Shown: positions 1 through 9,099, numbered from the stretch's first letter. The stretch: DNA of 64,000 nt from Progne subis subis (GCA_022316685.1 JAKJHU010000366.1:124001-188000); one strand, 5' to 3'. Notes: a model not told the origin generated them from the sequence alone. Made by a program: numbers and translations.

Positions 1-223
1 TGAAACTAACTAAAAGCAAAAAGATCTCTGTCCTGCAGTCTCTCCAAGCCTCCGCTGAACACCGTCCGGAGAAGAATGTGGAGGAGTCAGGCAGTTTTGT
101 CAAAACAAACTCCGCGCTTCTCCTTGCTCTTAGAACCAGTCTTAAAGGCACAGGACTCAATATACAGAGTCCAAACAGAACGGACGATTGAGGATACAAG
201 CATCATAAAGTTACCCTAGGACA
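1..223 (-). repeat. 3' LTR of the ERV-L-like provirus (partial)
   Basis: Matches 6018-6240 almost base for base (two differences, near 182 and 191). It ends in AGGACA, the inverse of the TGTCCT that starts the LTR at 5579. The rest of this LTR lies to the left of the window. Confidence 0.93.
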
Positions 224-240
224 TTCCACCCCTTATCCCC
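224..240 (-). other. Polypurine tract of the ERV-L-like provirus
   Basis: On the minus strand a purine-rich run (GGGGATAAGGGGTGGAA) directly abuts the TGTCCT start of the 3' LTR. This is the expected position and composition for the plus-strand DNA primer of a retroelement. Confidence 0.85.
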
Positions 241-374
241 ATATTGTCAATTTACTAAAACTTATATATACTCTAGCTCTACACACACATACATCTATAT
301 AAAAACAATATGCAATATACAACTACATACAGTGGCAGTACTATTCAACACACAATGATAATTACACACGGTTC

Positions 375-2813
375 TCACCCAACAATCAAATCTCCCTGGG
401 GTACACATCGTGTGGTTCCATCTTTCTGCATTACCCACCATGTGCAGCCTGGCCCCTGAGCAAAGACAATCCCACGGATGGGATCCTCTGTACTTGAAGC
501 AGGATTGATCCAAACTGTCTTCCCTAACAAACCTCTTACATGTACTACTGGGACTTTCTCTCCATCTACTGTATGTAGGGGCTCAGATTGGGCAGGGCCT
601 GCTCGGTTGGTGGAACCTCGGGTGTTAACTAACCAGGTGGCCTTTGCTAGATGCTGCTCCCAATTTTTGAATGATCCCCCACCCAGTGCTTTCAGGGTGG
701 TTTTTAGCAGTCCATTGTATCTTTCTACCTTCCCTGAAGCTGGTGCATGATAGGGGATATGGTACACCCACTCAATGCCATGTTCCCTAGCCCAGTTGTT
801 GATGAGGCTGTTCTTGAAATGAGTTCCATTGTCTGACTCAATCCTCTCAGGGGTACCATGCCTCCAAAGAACTTGCTTTTCAAGGCCCAGGATGGTGTTC
901 CGGGCAGTAGCATGAGGCACAGGGTAGGTCTCTAGCCATCCAGTTGTGGCTTCCACTATGGTCAGCACGTAGCGCTTGCCTTGGCGGGTTTGGGGAAGGG
1001 TGATGTAGTCAATCTGCCAGGCTTCCCCGTACTTACATTTGGACCATCGCCCGCCATACCATAGGGGCTTCACCCGCTTGGCCTGTTTGATGGTAGCACA
1101 CGTCTCACAGTCATGGATAACCTGAGAAATACTGTCCATGGTTAGATCCACCCCTCGGTCTCGGGCCCACTTATAGGTGGCATCTCTGCCCTGGTGACCT
1201 GAGGCATCATGGGCCCATCGAGCTAGGAACAACTCTCCCTTGTGTTGCCAATCTAAGTCTATCTTTGACACCTCTATCTTTGCAGCTTGATCTACCTGCT
1301 CGTTGTTTCGGTGCTCCTCATTAGCCCGACTCTTGGGGACATGGGCATCTACATGACGGACTTTGACAGGTAGCTTCTCTACCCGAGTGGCAATGTCCTT
1401 CCACTCATCTGCAGCCCAGATTGGCTTTCCCCTGCGCTGCCAATTGGCCTTTTTCCACTTCTCCAGCCACCCCCACAGAGCATTAGCTACCATCCACGAA
1501 TCAGTGTAGAGGTAGAGCTTTGGCCACTTCTCTCTTTCAGCAATGTCCAGGGCCAGTTGAACAGCTTTGAGTTCAGCAAGTTGGCTTGACCCACCTTCTC
1601 CTTCAGTGGCTTGTGCAACCTGTCGTGTGGGGCTCCATACGGCTGCTTTCCACTTTCGTTTCATCCCTACGATGCGGCAGGAACCGTCAGTGAAAAGAGC
1701 GTAGCAAGTTTCTTCTGCTGGCAGTTGGTTGTATGGTGGAGCTTCTTCAGCACGTGTCACTTGTTCCTGCTCCTCTTCATCCATGAGACCAAAGTTTTCA
1801 CCTTCCGGCCAGTTTGTAATTATCTCCAAAATCCCAGGGCGATTTGGGTTTCCAATGCGGGCGCGCTGAGTGATGAGGGCAATCCATTTGCTCCATGTGG
1901 CATTGGTGGCATGGTGGGTAGAGGGTACTTCTGCTTTAAACATCCATCCCAGCACTGGTAGTCGAGGTGCCAGAAGGAGTTGTGTTTCAGTACCTACTAC
2001 TTCTGAGGCAGCTTGAATTCCTTCATAGGCGGCCAAGATTTCCTTCTCTGTTGGAGTGTAGTTGGCTTCGGACCCTCTGTAGCTTCGGCTCCAGAATCCC
2101 AGTGGTCGGCCCCGAGTCTCCCCAGGCACCTTCTGCCAAAGGCTCCAGGACAGGCCATTGTTTCCGGCTGCTGAGTAGAGCACGTTCTTCACATCTGGTC
2201 CCGTCCTGACTGGGCCAAGGGCTACCGCATGAGCGATCTCCTGTTTGATCTGGGCAAAGGCTTGTTGCTGTTCAGGGCCCCAGTGGAAATCGTTCTTCTT
2301 GCGGGTGACCAGGTAGAGAGGGCTCACAATCTGGCTGTACTCAGGAATGTGCATCCTCCAGAAACCTATGGCGCCTAGGAAAGCTTGTGTTTCCTTTTTG
2401 TTGGTTGGTGGACACATTGCTGTGATTTTGTTGATGACTTCAGTGGGAATCTGACGCCTTCCATCTTGCCACTTTATTCCTAGAAACTGGATCTCTCGAG
2501 CAGGTCCCTTAACTTTGCTCTTCTTGATAGCAAAGCCAGCCTTCAGGAGAATCTGGATGATCTTCTCTCCTTTCTCAAACACTTCCATTGCTGTGTTCCC
2601 CCACACAATGATGTCATCAATGTACTGTAGATGTTCCGGAGCCTCACCCTTTTCCAGTGCAGCCTGGATCAGTCCATGGCAGATGGTGGGGCTGTGTTTC
2701 CACCCCTGGGGCAGTCGGTTCCAGGTGTACTGCACGCCCCTCCAGGTGAAAGCAAACTGAGGCCTGCATTCTGCAGCCAGAGGAATGGAGAAAAATGCAG
2801 TTAGCAATGTCAA
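375..2813 (-). CDS. pol: ERV-L-like pol: RT (from motif A on), RNase H, integrase
   Basis: An 812-codon open stretch. It holds the RT catalytic motif YIDD (2613-2624) and an RNase H domain, with FTDGSC near residue 375, YTDSW near 436 and a late HVDAH near 487. Integrase follows: an HHCC zinc-binding motif (two His near 535-540, CETC near 569-572) and the catalytic triad as D602 (in IDYI), D661 (in ESDNG) and E697 (in KVERYNG). All catalytic acids are present. The true frame begins upstream in the protease-RT segment; one extra base near 2799 puts the two in different frames, so the listed start is only the edge of the open frame. The stop at 375 is followed by the polypurine tract, so there is no env. 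Confidence 0.92.
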   Translation of the reverse strand: MTLLTAFFSIPLAAECRPQFAFTWRGVQYTWNRLPQGWKHSPTICHGLIQAALEKGEAPEHLQYIDDIIVWGNTAMEVFEKGEKIIQILLKAGFAIKKSKVKGPAREIQFLGIKWQDGRRQIPTEVINKITAMCPPTNKKETQAFLGAIGFWRMHIPEYSQIVSPLYLVTRKKNDFHWGPEQQQAFAQIKQEIAHAVALGPVRTGPDVKNVLYSAAGNNGLSWSLWQKVPGETRGRPLGFWSRSYRGSEANYTPTEKEILAAYEGIQAASEVVGTETQLLLAPRLPVLGWMFKAEVPSTHHATNATWSKWIALITQRARIGNPNRPGILEIITNWPEGENFGLMDEEEQEQVTRAEEAPPYNQLPAEETCYALFTDGSCRIVGMKRKWKAAVWSPTRQVAQATEGEGGSSQLAELKAVQLALDIAEREKWPKLYLYTDSWMVANALWGWLEKWKKANWQRRGKPIWAADEWKDIATRVEKLPVKVRHVDAHVPKSRANEEHRNNEQVDQAAKIEVSKIDLDWQHKGELFLARWAHDASGHQGRDATYKWARDRGVDLTMDSISQVIHDCETCATIKQAKRVKPLWYGGRWSKCKYGEAWQIDYITLPQTRQGKRYVLTIVEATTGWLETYPVPHATARNTILGLEKQVLWRHGTPERIESDNGTHFKNSLINNWAREHGIEWVYHIPYHAPASGKVERYNGLLKTTLKALGGGSFKNWEQHLAKATWLVNTRGSTNRAGPAQSEPLHTVDGEKVPVVHVRGLLGKTVWINPASSTEDPIRGIVFAQGPGCTWWVMQKDGTTRCVPQGDLIVG

Positions 2814-3558
2814 TGGTGGCGTACCATTTTGCTGCCTTGGACTCCAGCTCGTACTGGAGTTCCAGCATGTCCGGCACAGCAGCGCTCAATGGTGGAGTCA
2901 CTTCGTTCAAGGCACGGTAGTCCACGGTCAATCTCCATTCTCCGTCAGACTTGCGCACAGGCCAGATAGGGCTATTGAAGGGTGAGTGGGTTTTGCTGAC
3001 CACCCCTTGGGTCTCCAGCTCACGGATCATCTTGTGGATGGGGATCACAGCATCTCGAGTTGTTCTGTACTGTCGGCGATGCACTGTTGAAGTGGCAATT
3101 GGCACTTGTTGCTCTTCCACCTTCAGAAGACCTACAGCAGATGGGTTCTCTGATAGTCCAGGCAAGGTATTCAACTGCTTAACATCTCCTGTCTCTACAG
3201 CTGCTATCCCGAATGCCCACCTAAATCCCTTCGGGTCTTTGTAATAGCCATTCCGGAGGAAGTCTATGCCCAAAATGCACGGAGCCTCTGGGCCAGTCAC
3301 AATAGGGTGTCTCTTCCACTCATTTCCAGTCAGGCTCACATCAGCTTCCACCAAAGTAAAATCTTGTGAGCCCCCTGTCACCCCAGCAATGGAAACAGAT
3401 TCTTCCCCCACATGTCTTGATGGGAGTAATGTGCATTGTGCACCAGTGTCAACTAAGGCCTCATATTTTTGTGGTTCTGATGTGCCAGGCCAACGAATCC
3501 ACACAGTCCAAAAAACACGGTTTTCCCTAGCCTCTACCTGGCTAGAGGCAGGGCCCCT
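2799..3558 (-). CDS. pro-pol: ERV-L-like protease and N-terminal RT (readthrough segment)
   Basis: Open frame directly after the gag UAG (3559-3561) and in the same frame as gag, so it would be made by stop-codon readthrough. The aspartic protease active site is visible as LVDTGAQ, with DTG at 3442-3450. Then comes the RT fingers region (SPFNSPIWPVRKSDGEWR) and the start of the palm. The frame is lost inside RT motif A, where a single extra base near 2799 shifts it. The open frame runs on out of frame to 2644 but no longer resembles RT. Apart from this lesion and those expected of a fossil, the enzyme core looks intact. Confidence 0.88.
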
Positions 3559-4968
3559 CTAAGCCTGATTATCCCTATTTCCCTGGGTAACCGGAGCTGC
3601 TTCCTTCTTGATAGAACTTCCTCTCACAGTCTTGCCATCCAACAATTCATGCAGCCGTTGTGTCATAGCATCAGTAGATTCTCCATCCCATCTTTTCATG
3701 TTTTCTCCACAATCACGCAGGAAGGACCACAGCTTAGCTCGTGGAATGCCTTTTCCCTCTCTATCTAGGGAACGTTTGCGTGTGGTGCCAGAGCCCCTAA
3801 CTTGTACTGCAGAGATCTGGAGAATGTTCTCCTTGAGTTCTTTGTGATTCTCCTCCATCTTGTCTGCTAATCCCCGCACCTGTGTTTCCAAAGCTGCGAT
3901 TCTTGCATGTGTTGGACCATGCACGGCATCTGCATATGTTCGGAGCTTCTTCGCCATATCCAGCACAGTCTCCTCTGTCTCATCCCGCTTCATTATTGCT
4001 AAAGCAGAGGAGTATTCTTGTGGCCCAAGTCGTACAAGTTTTCGCCACATTACAGGTGTACATGGTACCAAGTCGGGGTTCCTAGTGTTTAGGTCATCTG
4101 AGAAGACAATCTCCGCCACTGCCATTTCTCTCAAGCGCTGAATCCCTTGTTCAATGGTTTTCCACTGAGTTTGCTGCAGATAGAGATCATCGGCACACAG
4201 ATATCTTTGTGCCACGCTTCTCAAGACCCGTTCCCAGAGACTGCAAGGACTAGCCTCCCTCATCATTTCTTGGTCAATAACTGGATCATGTGATAGGGAT
4301 CCAAGATGTCTCGCTTCAGTGCCATCCAGTATTGTAGCCTCGCCTGCAGCATCCCAAAGACGGACTAACCAACTAATTATAGATTCATCAGGTCGTCGAG
4401 TATAATCCTTTCTTAGGCCACGAAGGTCCTTCAGGGACAAGGACTCAATAGTATCTCCTGATCTTGTAGCAGTTGGTCGGGCTCCTGATCTTGTAGCAGT
4501 TGGTTGGGCTCTTGATGTTGTAGCAGTTGGTTGGGCTCCTGATCTTGTAGCAGCTGGTTGGGCTTCTGATCGTGTGCTAGTTGGTTGGACTCCCAATCTT
4601 GTACCAGTTGGTTGGGCTTCCGATTTTGTATCAGTTGGTTCAGCTTCTGACTGTGTATCATCAGTTGCTTCAGCTTCTGATTGTGTGTCAGGTGGTTTGA
4701 CTTCCGACTGGGTGTCAGGAGGCACTGAGGATCCTTCACCTGAATCATCATCTACTGGTCGGTCGGTTTTGTCCGTGTGCTTCTTTCCCTTCTTTACTGC
4801 AGCAACTGCCGGTGTCTTAACTTTACTGTCTGGTTTAGCTGCAGCCTGAATAGCTGTGGGGTTGGCTGCAGCCTGAGTGACTGATTTATCTCCCTGCTCC
4901 CTTGCCTCTATCTGCTGCCCTACAGTGTTTAGCAGTGTGTGACTCATTCTAGAAAAGCTATAAGCCAT
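3559..4968 (-). CDS. gag: ERV-L-like gag
   Basis: About 469 codons from the first ATG (4968; a second lies at 4947) to a UAG at 3559-3561. The open frame itself reaches further back, to a TAA at 5011-5013. The N-terminal third is low-complexity and charged, with a run of ten-residue repeats. The C-terminal two thirds is a globular, capsid-like region containing WLVRLWDAAG and a coiled stretch near the end. No CCHC zinc knuckle was seen, which fits ERV-L gag. It is uninterrupted, unlike the gag genes of the other two proviruses here. It directly precedes the in-frame protease. Assignment rests on position and on general resemblance to avian ERV-L gag, not on a search. Confidence 0.85.
   Translation of the reverse strand: MAYSFSRMSHTLLNTVGQQIEAREQGDKSVTQAAANPTAIQAAAKPDSKVKTPAVAAVKKGKKHTDKTDRPVDDDSGEGSSVPPDTQSEVKPPDTQSEAEATDDTQSEAEPTDTKSEAQPTGTRLGVQPTSTRSEAQPAATRSGAQPTATTSRAQPTATRSGARPTATRSGDTIESLSLKDLRGLRKDYTRRPDESIISWLVRLWDAAGEATILDGTEARHLGSLSHDPVIDQEMMREASPCSLWERVLRSVAQRYLCADDLYLQQTQWKTIEQGIQRLREMAVAEIVFSDDLNTRNPDLVPCTPVMWRKLVRLGPQEYSSALAIMKRDETEETVLDMAKKLRTYADAVHGPTHARIAALETQVRGLADKMEENHKELKENILQISAVQVRGSGTTRKRSLDREGKGIPRAKLWSFLRDCGENMKRWDGESTDAMTQRLHELLDGKTVRGSSIKKEAAPVTQGNRDNQA
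4446..4745 (-). repeat. 30-bp coding minisatellite inside gag
   Basis: About nine imperfect 30-bp units encode a ten-residue repeat of the form QPTATRSGA / EPTDTQSEA. The repeat keeps frame and is rich in Thr, Pro, Gln and charged residues, so it is probably a disordered linker that can change length by slippage. Confidence 0.85.
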
Positions 4969-5010
4969 ATAGAGGAAAGTCACCAGGTGAAACACCAGGG
5001 AGGTGGGGTC

Positions 5011-5454
5011 TTAAACATTCAGGAGACCCTGAACATTCTCCAAAAGTGATGTAACTGACTTAAAAGAGAAGAAGGAAAAAAGAGGCTGAAGAGCCTCATC
5101 CCCTACTCCTCCTCTAACAAACTGGGTGCAGTTATTGATAAATCCCCAAAACATGCTGCTGGAACTAGGACGCAGGGTAGGACGAAAAAACCATAAACTG
5201 AACATACCCAGAACAAACTCCAGTATCTTTATAAGCTTCTTGTAAGCCATAATCACCGAACCCAGCAAAATAACTATTCTAATTTGTGCATCCCTAGTGT
5301 AAAAGCTGTATGTTAAGGACAATATTGGAGCTATTTCTGGGTAGGAAAACAAACCTAGGGACCAGAAAGGTATTAAGACCTCAAAAAAGCCTAGGGAACA
5401 GAAATGCAGAAAAGACTCTATTCTAAGAGACGTTAGGACTTCAAGAAGCAACAT
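5011..5454 (-). CDS. Hydrophobic leader ORF upstream of gag (function unknown)
   Basis: A 147-codon open frame from ATG 5454 to TAA 5011-5013, between the primer-binding-like site and gag. It is in the same frame as gag, with only the TAA and five further codons before the gag-frame GTG at 4995. The product is rich in Leu, Phe, Ile and Val. It has several likely membrane segments, in the first 50 residues and around VILLGSVIMAYKKLIKILEF, followed by a more polar tail. I recognise no family. By analogy with gammaretroviral glyco-Gag, which is an upstream in-frame extension that anchors Gag in membranes, it could be an N-terminal extension or a separate small membrane protein. It could also be a chance open frame in a short leader. 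Confidence 0.4.
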   Translation of the reverse strand: MLLLEVLTSLRIESFLHFCSLGFFEVLIPFWSLGLFSYPEIAPILSLTYSFYTRDAQIRIVILLGSVIMAYKKLIKILEFVLGMFSLWFFRPTLRPSSSSMFWGFINNCTQFVRGGVGDEALQPLFSFFSFKSVTSLLENVQGLLNV

Positions 5455-5485
5455 GGCCACTGTCTGTTTAATCCCTACCCAAAGG

Positions 5486-5507
5486 ACAACAACAACAACA
5501 ACAACAA
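5486..5507. repeat. (CAA)n microsatellite in the provirus leader
   Basis: Seven CAA-type units in the region between the primer-binding-like site and the leader ORF. A short simple repeat with no other feature seen. Confidence 0.9.
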
Positions 5508-5550
5508 AAAATGCAGTTAATAGTAATACAAGTTTTTTCCACTCTCTTTT

Positions 5551-5568
5551 GCCCCGCAGTAGGCGCCA
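5551..5568 (-). other. Primer-binding site, ERV-L-like provirus
   Basis: On the minus strand TGGCGCCTACTGCGGGGC lies just inside the 5' LTR. TGG complements the CCA end of a tRNA. By memory the closest familiar site is that for tRNA-Lys (about 14 of 18 positions), so the primer identity is uncertain. It is separated from the LTR by about ten bases, more than usual. Confidence 0.6.
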
Positions 5569-5578
5569 ATTAAGGGTA

Positions 5579-6240
5579 TGTCCTGGTTTGGAGACAAATT
5601 TGGGGGAAAACTCCTGTATAGGATCCCTCTGGGAAGCAAACTCAAGTGGCCCCTCCCTCCAACCAGTCCGAAAAAAAAACCTTTGTGGAGAAAACTGGAA
5701 AAAACTATTTTACTAAACAAATAAAGTGCATACAAGTATAAAGAATGAATAATATGAAACAATAAAACCTCTCGTTCTGAAGTGAGATGGCAAATTGAGA
5801 AAGTCCTTGCCGTGGGTGGAGCTCGGCTCTCTCTCAGTCTCTCCTCAGTCCCAGTCCCTCCGGCGCTGCTGGAAAATGCCGAGCTCCAGGCCCCGGTGGG
5901 CCGCAGGTGCAGCCCCCAGTGCTCCCCTGGGTTTTCAGTCCAGAGCAGGTTTAAACAGTTCCAAGAAAAAAGAAAGAAAAAAAAAACAGTCCAGGGAACT
6001 TCTCTGCCCTAGCTAGCTGAAACTAACTAAAAGCAAAAAGATCTCTGTCCTGCAGTCTCTCCAAGCCTCCGCTGAACACCGTCCGGAGAAGAATGTGGAG
6101 GAGTCAGGCAGTTTTGTCAAAACAAACTCCGCGCTTCTCCTTGCTCTTAGAACCAGTCTTAAAGGCACAGGACTCAATATACAGAGTCCAAACAGAACAG
6201 ACGATTGGGGATACAAGCATCATAAAGTTACCCTAGGACA
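5579..6240 (-). repeat. 5' LTR of the ERV-L-like provirus (662 bp)
   Basis: Bounded by TGTCCT and AGGACA, an inverted terminal repeat typical of LTRs. The right 223 bp repeat bases 1-223. A fragment of the same LTR family, in the opposite orientation, is at 30438-30663. The LTR is expected to carry the promoter and polyadenylation signal; AATAAA-like motifs occur in its left half on the plus strand, but I did not assign R or U5. Confidence 0.92.
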
Positions 6241-6540
6241 CTGGGACATCCCGGCTCTTTGGCAGCCTGGGGACTCCTGGGATGTCACCATGGAGCCCCC
6301 GTGAGTGCCTGTGACAGATCGGTGCCTTTGCAGCCCAAGGTGCCCTGGGATGTCACCATGGAATGGCTGTGACTGCCTCTGACCACAGGGCTCTTGAGCA
6401 TCCCCAGAAACCCCTGGGAGGTCTCCATGGAGCCCCTGTCTCTGCCTGTGACATTCCAGCTCTGGAACAGCCTGGAGACTCTTGGAAAGTCCCCATGGAA
6501 CCCCTCTGAGGGCCTGTGACAGCTCGGTTCCTTAGCAGGC
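6241..6540. repeat. Degenerate ~65-bp tandem repeat
   Basis: About four imperfect units built on GGGATGTCACCATGGAGCCC followed by a TGCCTGTGACAGCTCGGTGC-like part. It directly abuts the provirus and the 41-bp array. Open frames read through it are by-products of the repeat. Confidence 0.7.
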
Positions 6541-6826
6541 AACCATCACCAGCCCCTGTTGCTATGGTCAGTTTCCATGGCAACCATCACCAGCCTCTGT
6601 TGCTAGGGTCAGTTTCCATGACAACCATCACCAGCCCCTGTTGCTAGGGTCAGTTTCCATGGCAACCATCACCAGCCCCTGTTGCTATGGTCAGTTTCCA
6701 TGACAGCCATCACCAGCCCCCTGTTGCTATGGTCAGTTTCCATGGCAACCATCACCAGCCCCTGTTGCTATGGTCAGTTTCCATGGCAACCATCACCAGC
6801 CCCTGTTGCTGTGGTCGGTCCCTTGG
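6540..6826. repeat. 41-bp minisatellite, about seven copies
   Basis: Unit contains CAACCATCACCAGCCCCTGT then TGCTATGGTCAGTTTCCATGG. Copies differ by single bases, such as CTATGG versus CTAGGG. No gene is supported here. Confidence 0.9.
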
Positions 6827-6939
6827 CAGCTCCATGCAGATCCCATGCCAGGGGTGGTTCCATGGACACCAGCTCAGGCCTGGAGCCAGAGCCCGTTGCC
6901 ATGGCAACCATTTGCAGTCCCATTCCCAGGGCCATGGGA

Positions 6940-7240
6940 TCTCAGAAGCACAGAATTGGCTGAGTTGGGAGGGAGCCATCAGGATCCTCGAGTCCAGCTC
7001 CTGGCCCTGCACAGGACACCCCAACAATCCCAGCCTGGGCCTGGCAGCGGTGTCCAAACGCTGCTGCAGCTCCCAGAGCCCTGGAGCTGTGACCCTTCCC
7101 TGGGAGCCTGTTCAGTGCCCCAGCAGCCTCTGGGGGAAAAACCTTTTCCTGACATCCAACCTAAACCTGCCTCGACTCAGCTCCAGCCCTTCCCTCCAGT
7201 GCTGTCCCTGGGCACCAGAGTGAAGAGGTTCCCACAGCCC
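6940..7240 (-). mobile_element. CR1 LINE 3' fragment
   Basis: Shows the familiar CR1 3' region read from its far end: a sequence like CACAGAATTGGCTGAGTTGG, then GGGAGCCATCAGGATC and GAGTCCAGCTCCTGGCCCTG. A related, more diverged piece is at 47080-47420. Its orientation places the CR1 coding strand on minus. Confidence 0.75.
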
Positions 7241-7614
7241 CCAGCCAGGGACCCGCTCCCAAGGCTGCTGCCGGGGCAACCAGGGCTGGCACCAGCTGGG
7301 ATGCTCGGTTTCCATGGGCTGGGATTTAGGAAAGGGTTTCCCAAATTTTATTCTCCCACTAAAACCGAGCTGCCCCTCACTGGCTTCCAGCCTCCCATGG
7401 AAAATACAAAAGGCAAAGATTCCGGAGTGGGATAAGGACAATTTACTGGTAATAGCAACAAAATAAGGAAAAACTAGGAACAGAAGGGATAAGAGAAATG
7501 ATATACAGGGACAACTACAACAACACAGAATGGCTATTCCCAGCCACATATTTCCTCCTGCTGGGAAAGGACACCCTTGTCCTTGGGGAAGAGAGAGAGT
7601 CCCTTTCCTGCCCC
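7241..7614. other. Unassigned spacer
   Basis: Mostly AT-balanced sequence between the CR1 piece and the 3' flank of the zinc-finger gene. It may include 3' untranslated sequence of that gene, but I see no clear polyadenylation signal to prove it. Confidence 0.5.
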
Positions 7615-7760
7615 TGGCAATGACCTGAGATGGGATCAAATACAATGTCGGGACCACGGCCAGGACCACCTCACATCATTGCCAGGGGCAGAGAAAGGGA
7701 CAGGTGACTCCTCAGCATGGGTCACAGGAGATGTGGGTCACAAGGACTCTTCCCAATGTT
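7615..7760 (+). repeat. Left half of a dispersed repeat flanking the zinc-finger gene
   Basis: Closely matches the reverse complement of about 12490-12660 (GACCTGAGATGGGAT, CCAGGGGCAGAGAAAGGGAC, CAGCATGGGTCACAGGA). In that copy this sequence continues directly into the block that here lies beyond the gene, at about 10095-10345. Confidence 0.75.
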
Positions 7761-7836
7761 GGTCCTCAGATGGGGGATGAAGTTGGAGACTCACACAAAA
7801 CACTGCCTGCACTCGGGGTACACGCCAGGGTTTCCC

Positions 7837-8998
7837 TTACTGGTGACTCTGTTGGTGTCGGCTCAGGTGAGACCTCCGGGTGAAGCTCTTCCCACACTGG
7901 GGACACTCGTAGGGCCTCTCCCCAGTGTGGATGCGCCGGTGGGTGATGAGGTGGGAGTTTTGCTTGAAGCCCTTCCTGCAGTCAGGGCAGCGGAAGGGCC
8001 TCTCATCTGTGTGAATCCGCTGGTGCTGGAGGAGATTGGAGCTGGTCTGAAACCTCTTCCCACACTCAGGACACTCATAGGGCCTCTCCCCGGTGTGGAT
8101 CATTTGGTGGATGATCAGCTGGGACCTACAGTTGAAGCCCTTCCCACATTCCCCACACTTGTATGGCCTCTCCTCAGCGTGGATGTTTTGGTGGCGGATC
8201 AAGTGGGAGCGCTGCCTGAAGCTCTTCCCACACTGCTCACACTCATAGGGCCGTTCCCTGGTGTGGATCCTCTGGTGGGAGATCAGGTTGGACCTGTGGC
8301 TGAAGCTCATCCCACATTGCCCACACTCGTAGGGCCTCTCCCCAGTGTGGATGCGCCGGTGGGTGATGAGGTGGGAGTTTTTCTTGAAGCCCTTCCTGCA
8401 GTCGAGGCAGCGGAAGGGCCTCTCCTCTGTGTGAATCTGCTGGTGCTTGAGGAGATTGGAGCTTCTCTGAAACCTCTTCTGACACTTGGGACACTCGTAG
8501 GGTCTGTCCCCAGTGTGGATGACCTGGTGCTGGACAGTGGTGTTGCTCTGGCTGAGCATTCTGTCCACCTTCCTGGCACAGGGTGGGTCTTTCCTCCTGA
8601 GAGCACCCTGGGATGGGTTTGGAGTCCTTCCTCCTGTCGGATCTCTGTCGCTTTTTCTCCTGATTTGATTCCTGTGCCGTGGAGCCACTCAAAACGGCCT
8701 CTTCCATGAGGTCCTGCTGTGGGGATTTGTCCTTCCTGGTGTCCAACCTCAGCTCCTTGTCTCGGGGAGGAAGGACAAGGACAGGATGGGATTTTCCTCC
8801 ATGCCACAGGGAAGGGGAAGGAGATTCTCCCAACACATCCCCGGCAGGACGGCGTTGGCAGCAGGGTTGTCCTGCAGCCAGGGGCCATGCTGGGCTGGGA
8901 GATGGAGCAGGAGAGAGGGGGAAAGGGGCACTGACTTCCTCCTCACCTGCCTGGCTGTTTTGCGGCATCTTCCTCTTCCTCACAGCCTCCTCCTCCAT
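7837..8998 (-). CDS. C2H2 zinc-finger protein, eight fingers, frameshift before the array
   Basis: Likely a nuclear DNA-binding regulator of the large avian C2H2 family. The open frame 8688-7837 holds eight contiguous fingers of C-x2-C-x12-H-x3-H form joined by TGERPY-type linkers and ends at TAA 7837-7839. Likely base-contact residues (-1/3/6) are RNK, KHT, HNS, QHR, CQI, TNQ, QHT and RHR. The N-terminal part ([12 protein letters not shown] from ATG 8998, then an acidic/basic linker ending in [20 protein letters not shown]) is in another frame. A one-base shift near 8555-8575 separates it from the first finger, so the gene is either broken or carries a sequence error. A CAG|GTGAGG donor near 8946 and a CTGCAG acceptor near 8880 suggest a small intron in the linker. 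No KRAB or SCAN domain is seen. Confidence 0.75.
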
Positions 8999-9099
8999 CT
9001 GGCCAAGGTTTGAGAATGGGAAATCCTGGTTTTGGGCAAAAACAAGGGATGGGTATGTTGAGTTTGAATGTCCCTCTGCTCAAGTCCATCTCTACAAGT

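Larger units (their letters stand above)
1..6240 (-). mobile_element. Young env-less ERV-L-like provirus (3' LTR cut by window edge)
   Basis: A provirus read on the minus strand. The right LTR (5579-6240) is its 5' LTR, and the left LTR (ending at 223) is its 3' LTR. Between them, in transcription order, are a primer-binding-like site, a leader ORF, gag, an in-frame UAG, protease, reverse transcriptase, RNase H and integrase, then a polypurine tract. No env is present; pol ends about 130 bp before the polypurine tract. The pol motifs and lack of env fit avian ERV-L (class III), which is family knowledge. Bases 1-223 differ from 6018-6240 at only two positions by eye, so insertion is recent. 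The flanking target-site duplication cannot be checked because the left end lies outside the window. Confidence 0.9.

Noticed and set aside
375..913. Small frames on both strands over integrase
   Set aside because: They overlap a long pol frame with catalytic motifs and have no features of their own.
6682..7435. Long plus-strand frames over the 41-bp repeat
   Set aside because: Generated by a tandem repeat whose unit is not a multiple of three, then CR1; no domain.
7717..8709. 330-codon plus-strand frame with a repeating [15 protein letters not shown] pattern
   Set aside because: It is the antisense of the C2H2 finger array; the periodicity comes from the fingers.
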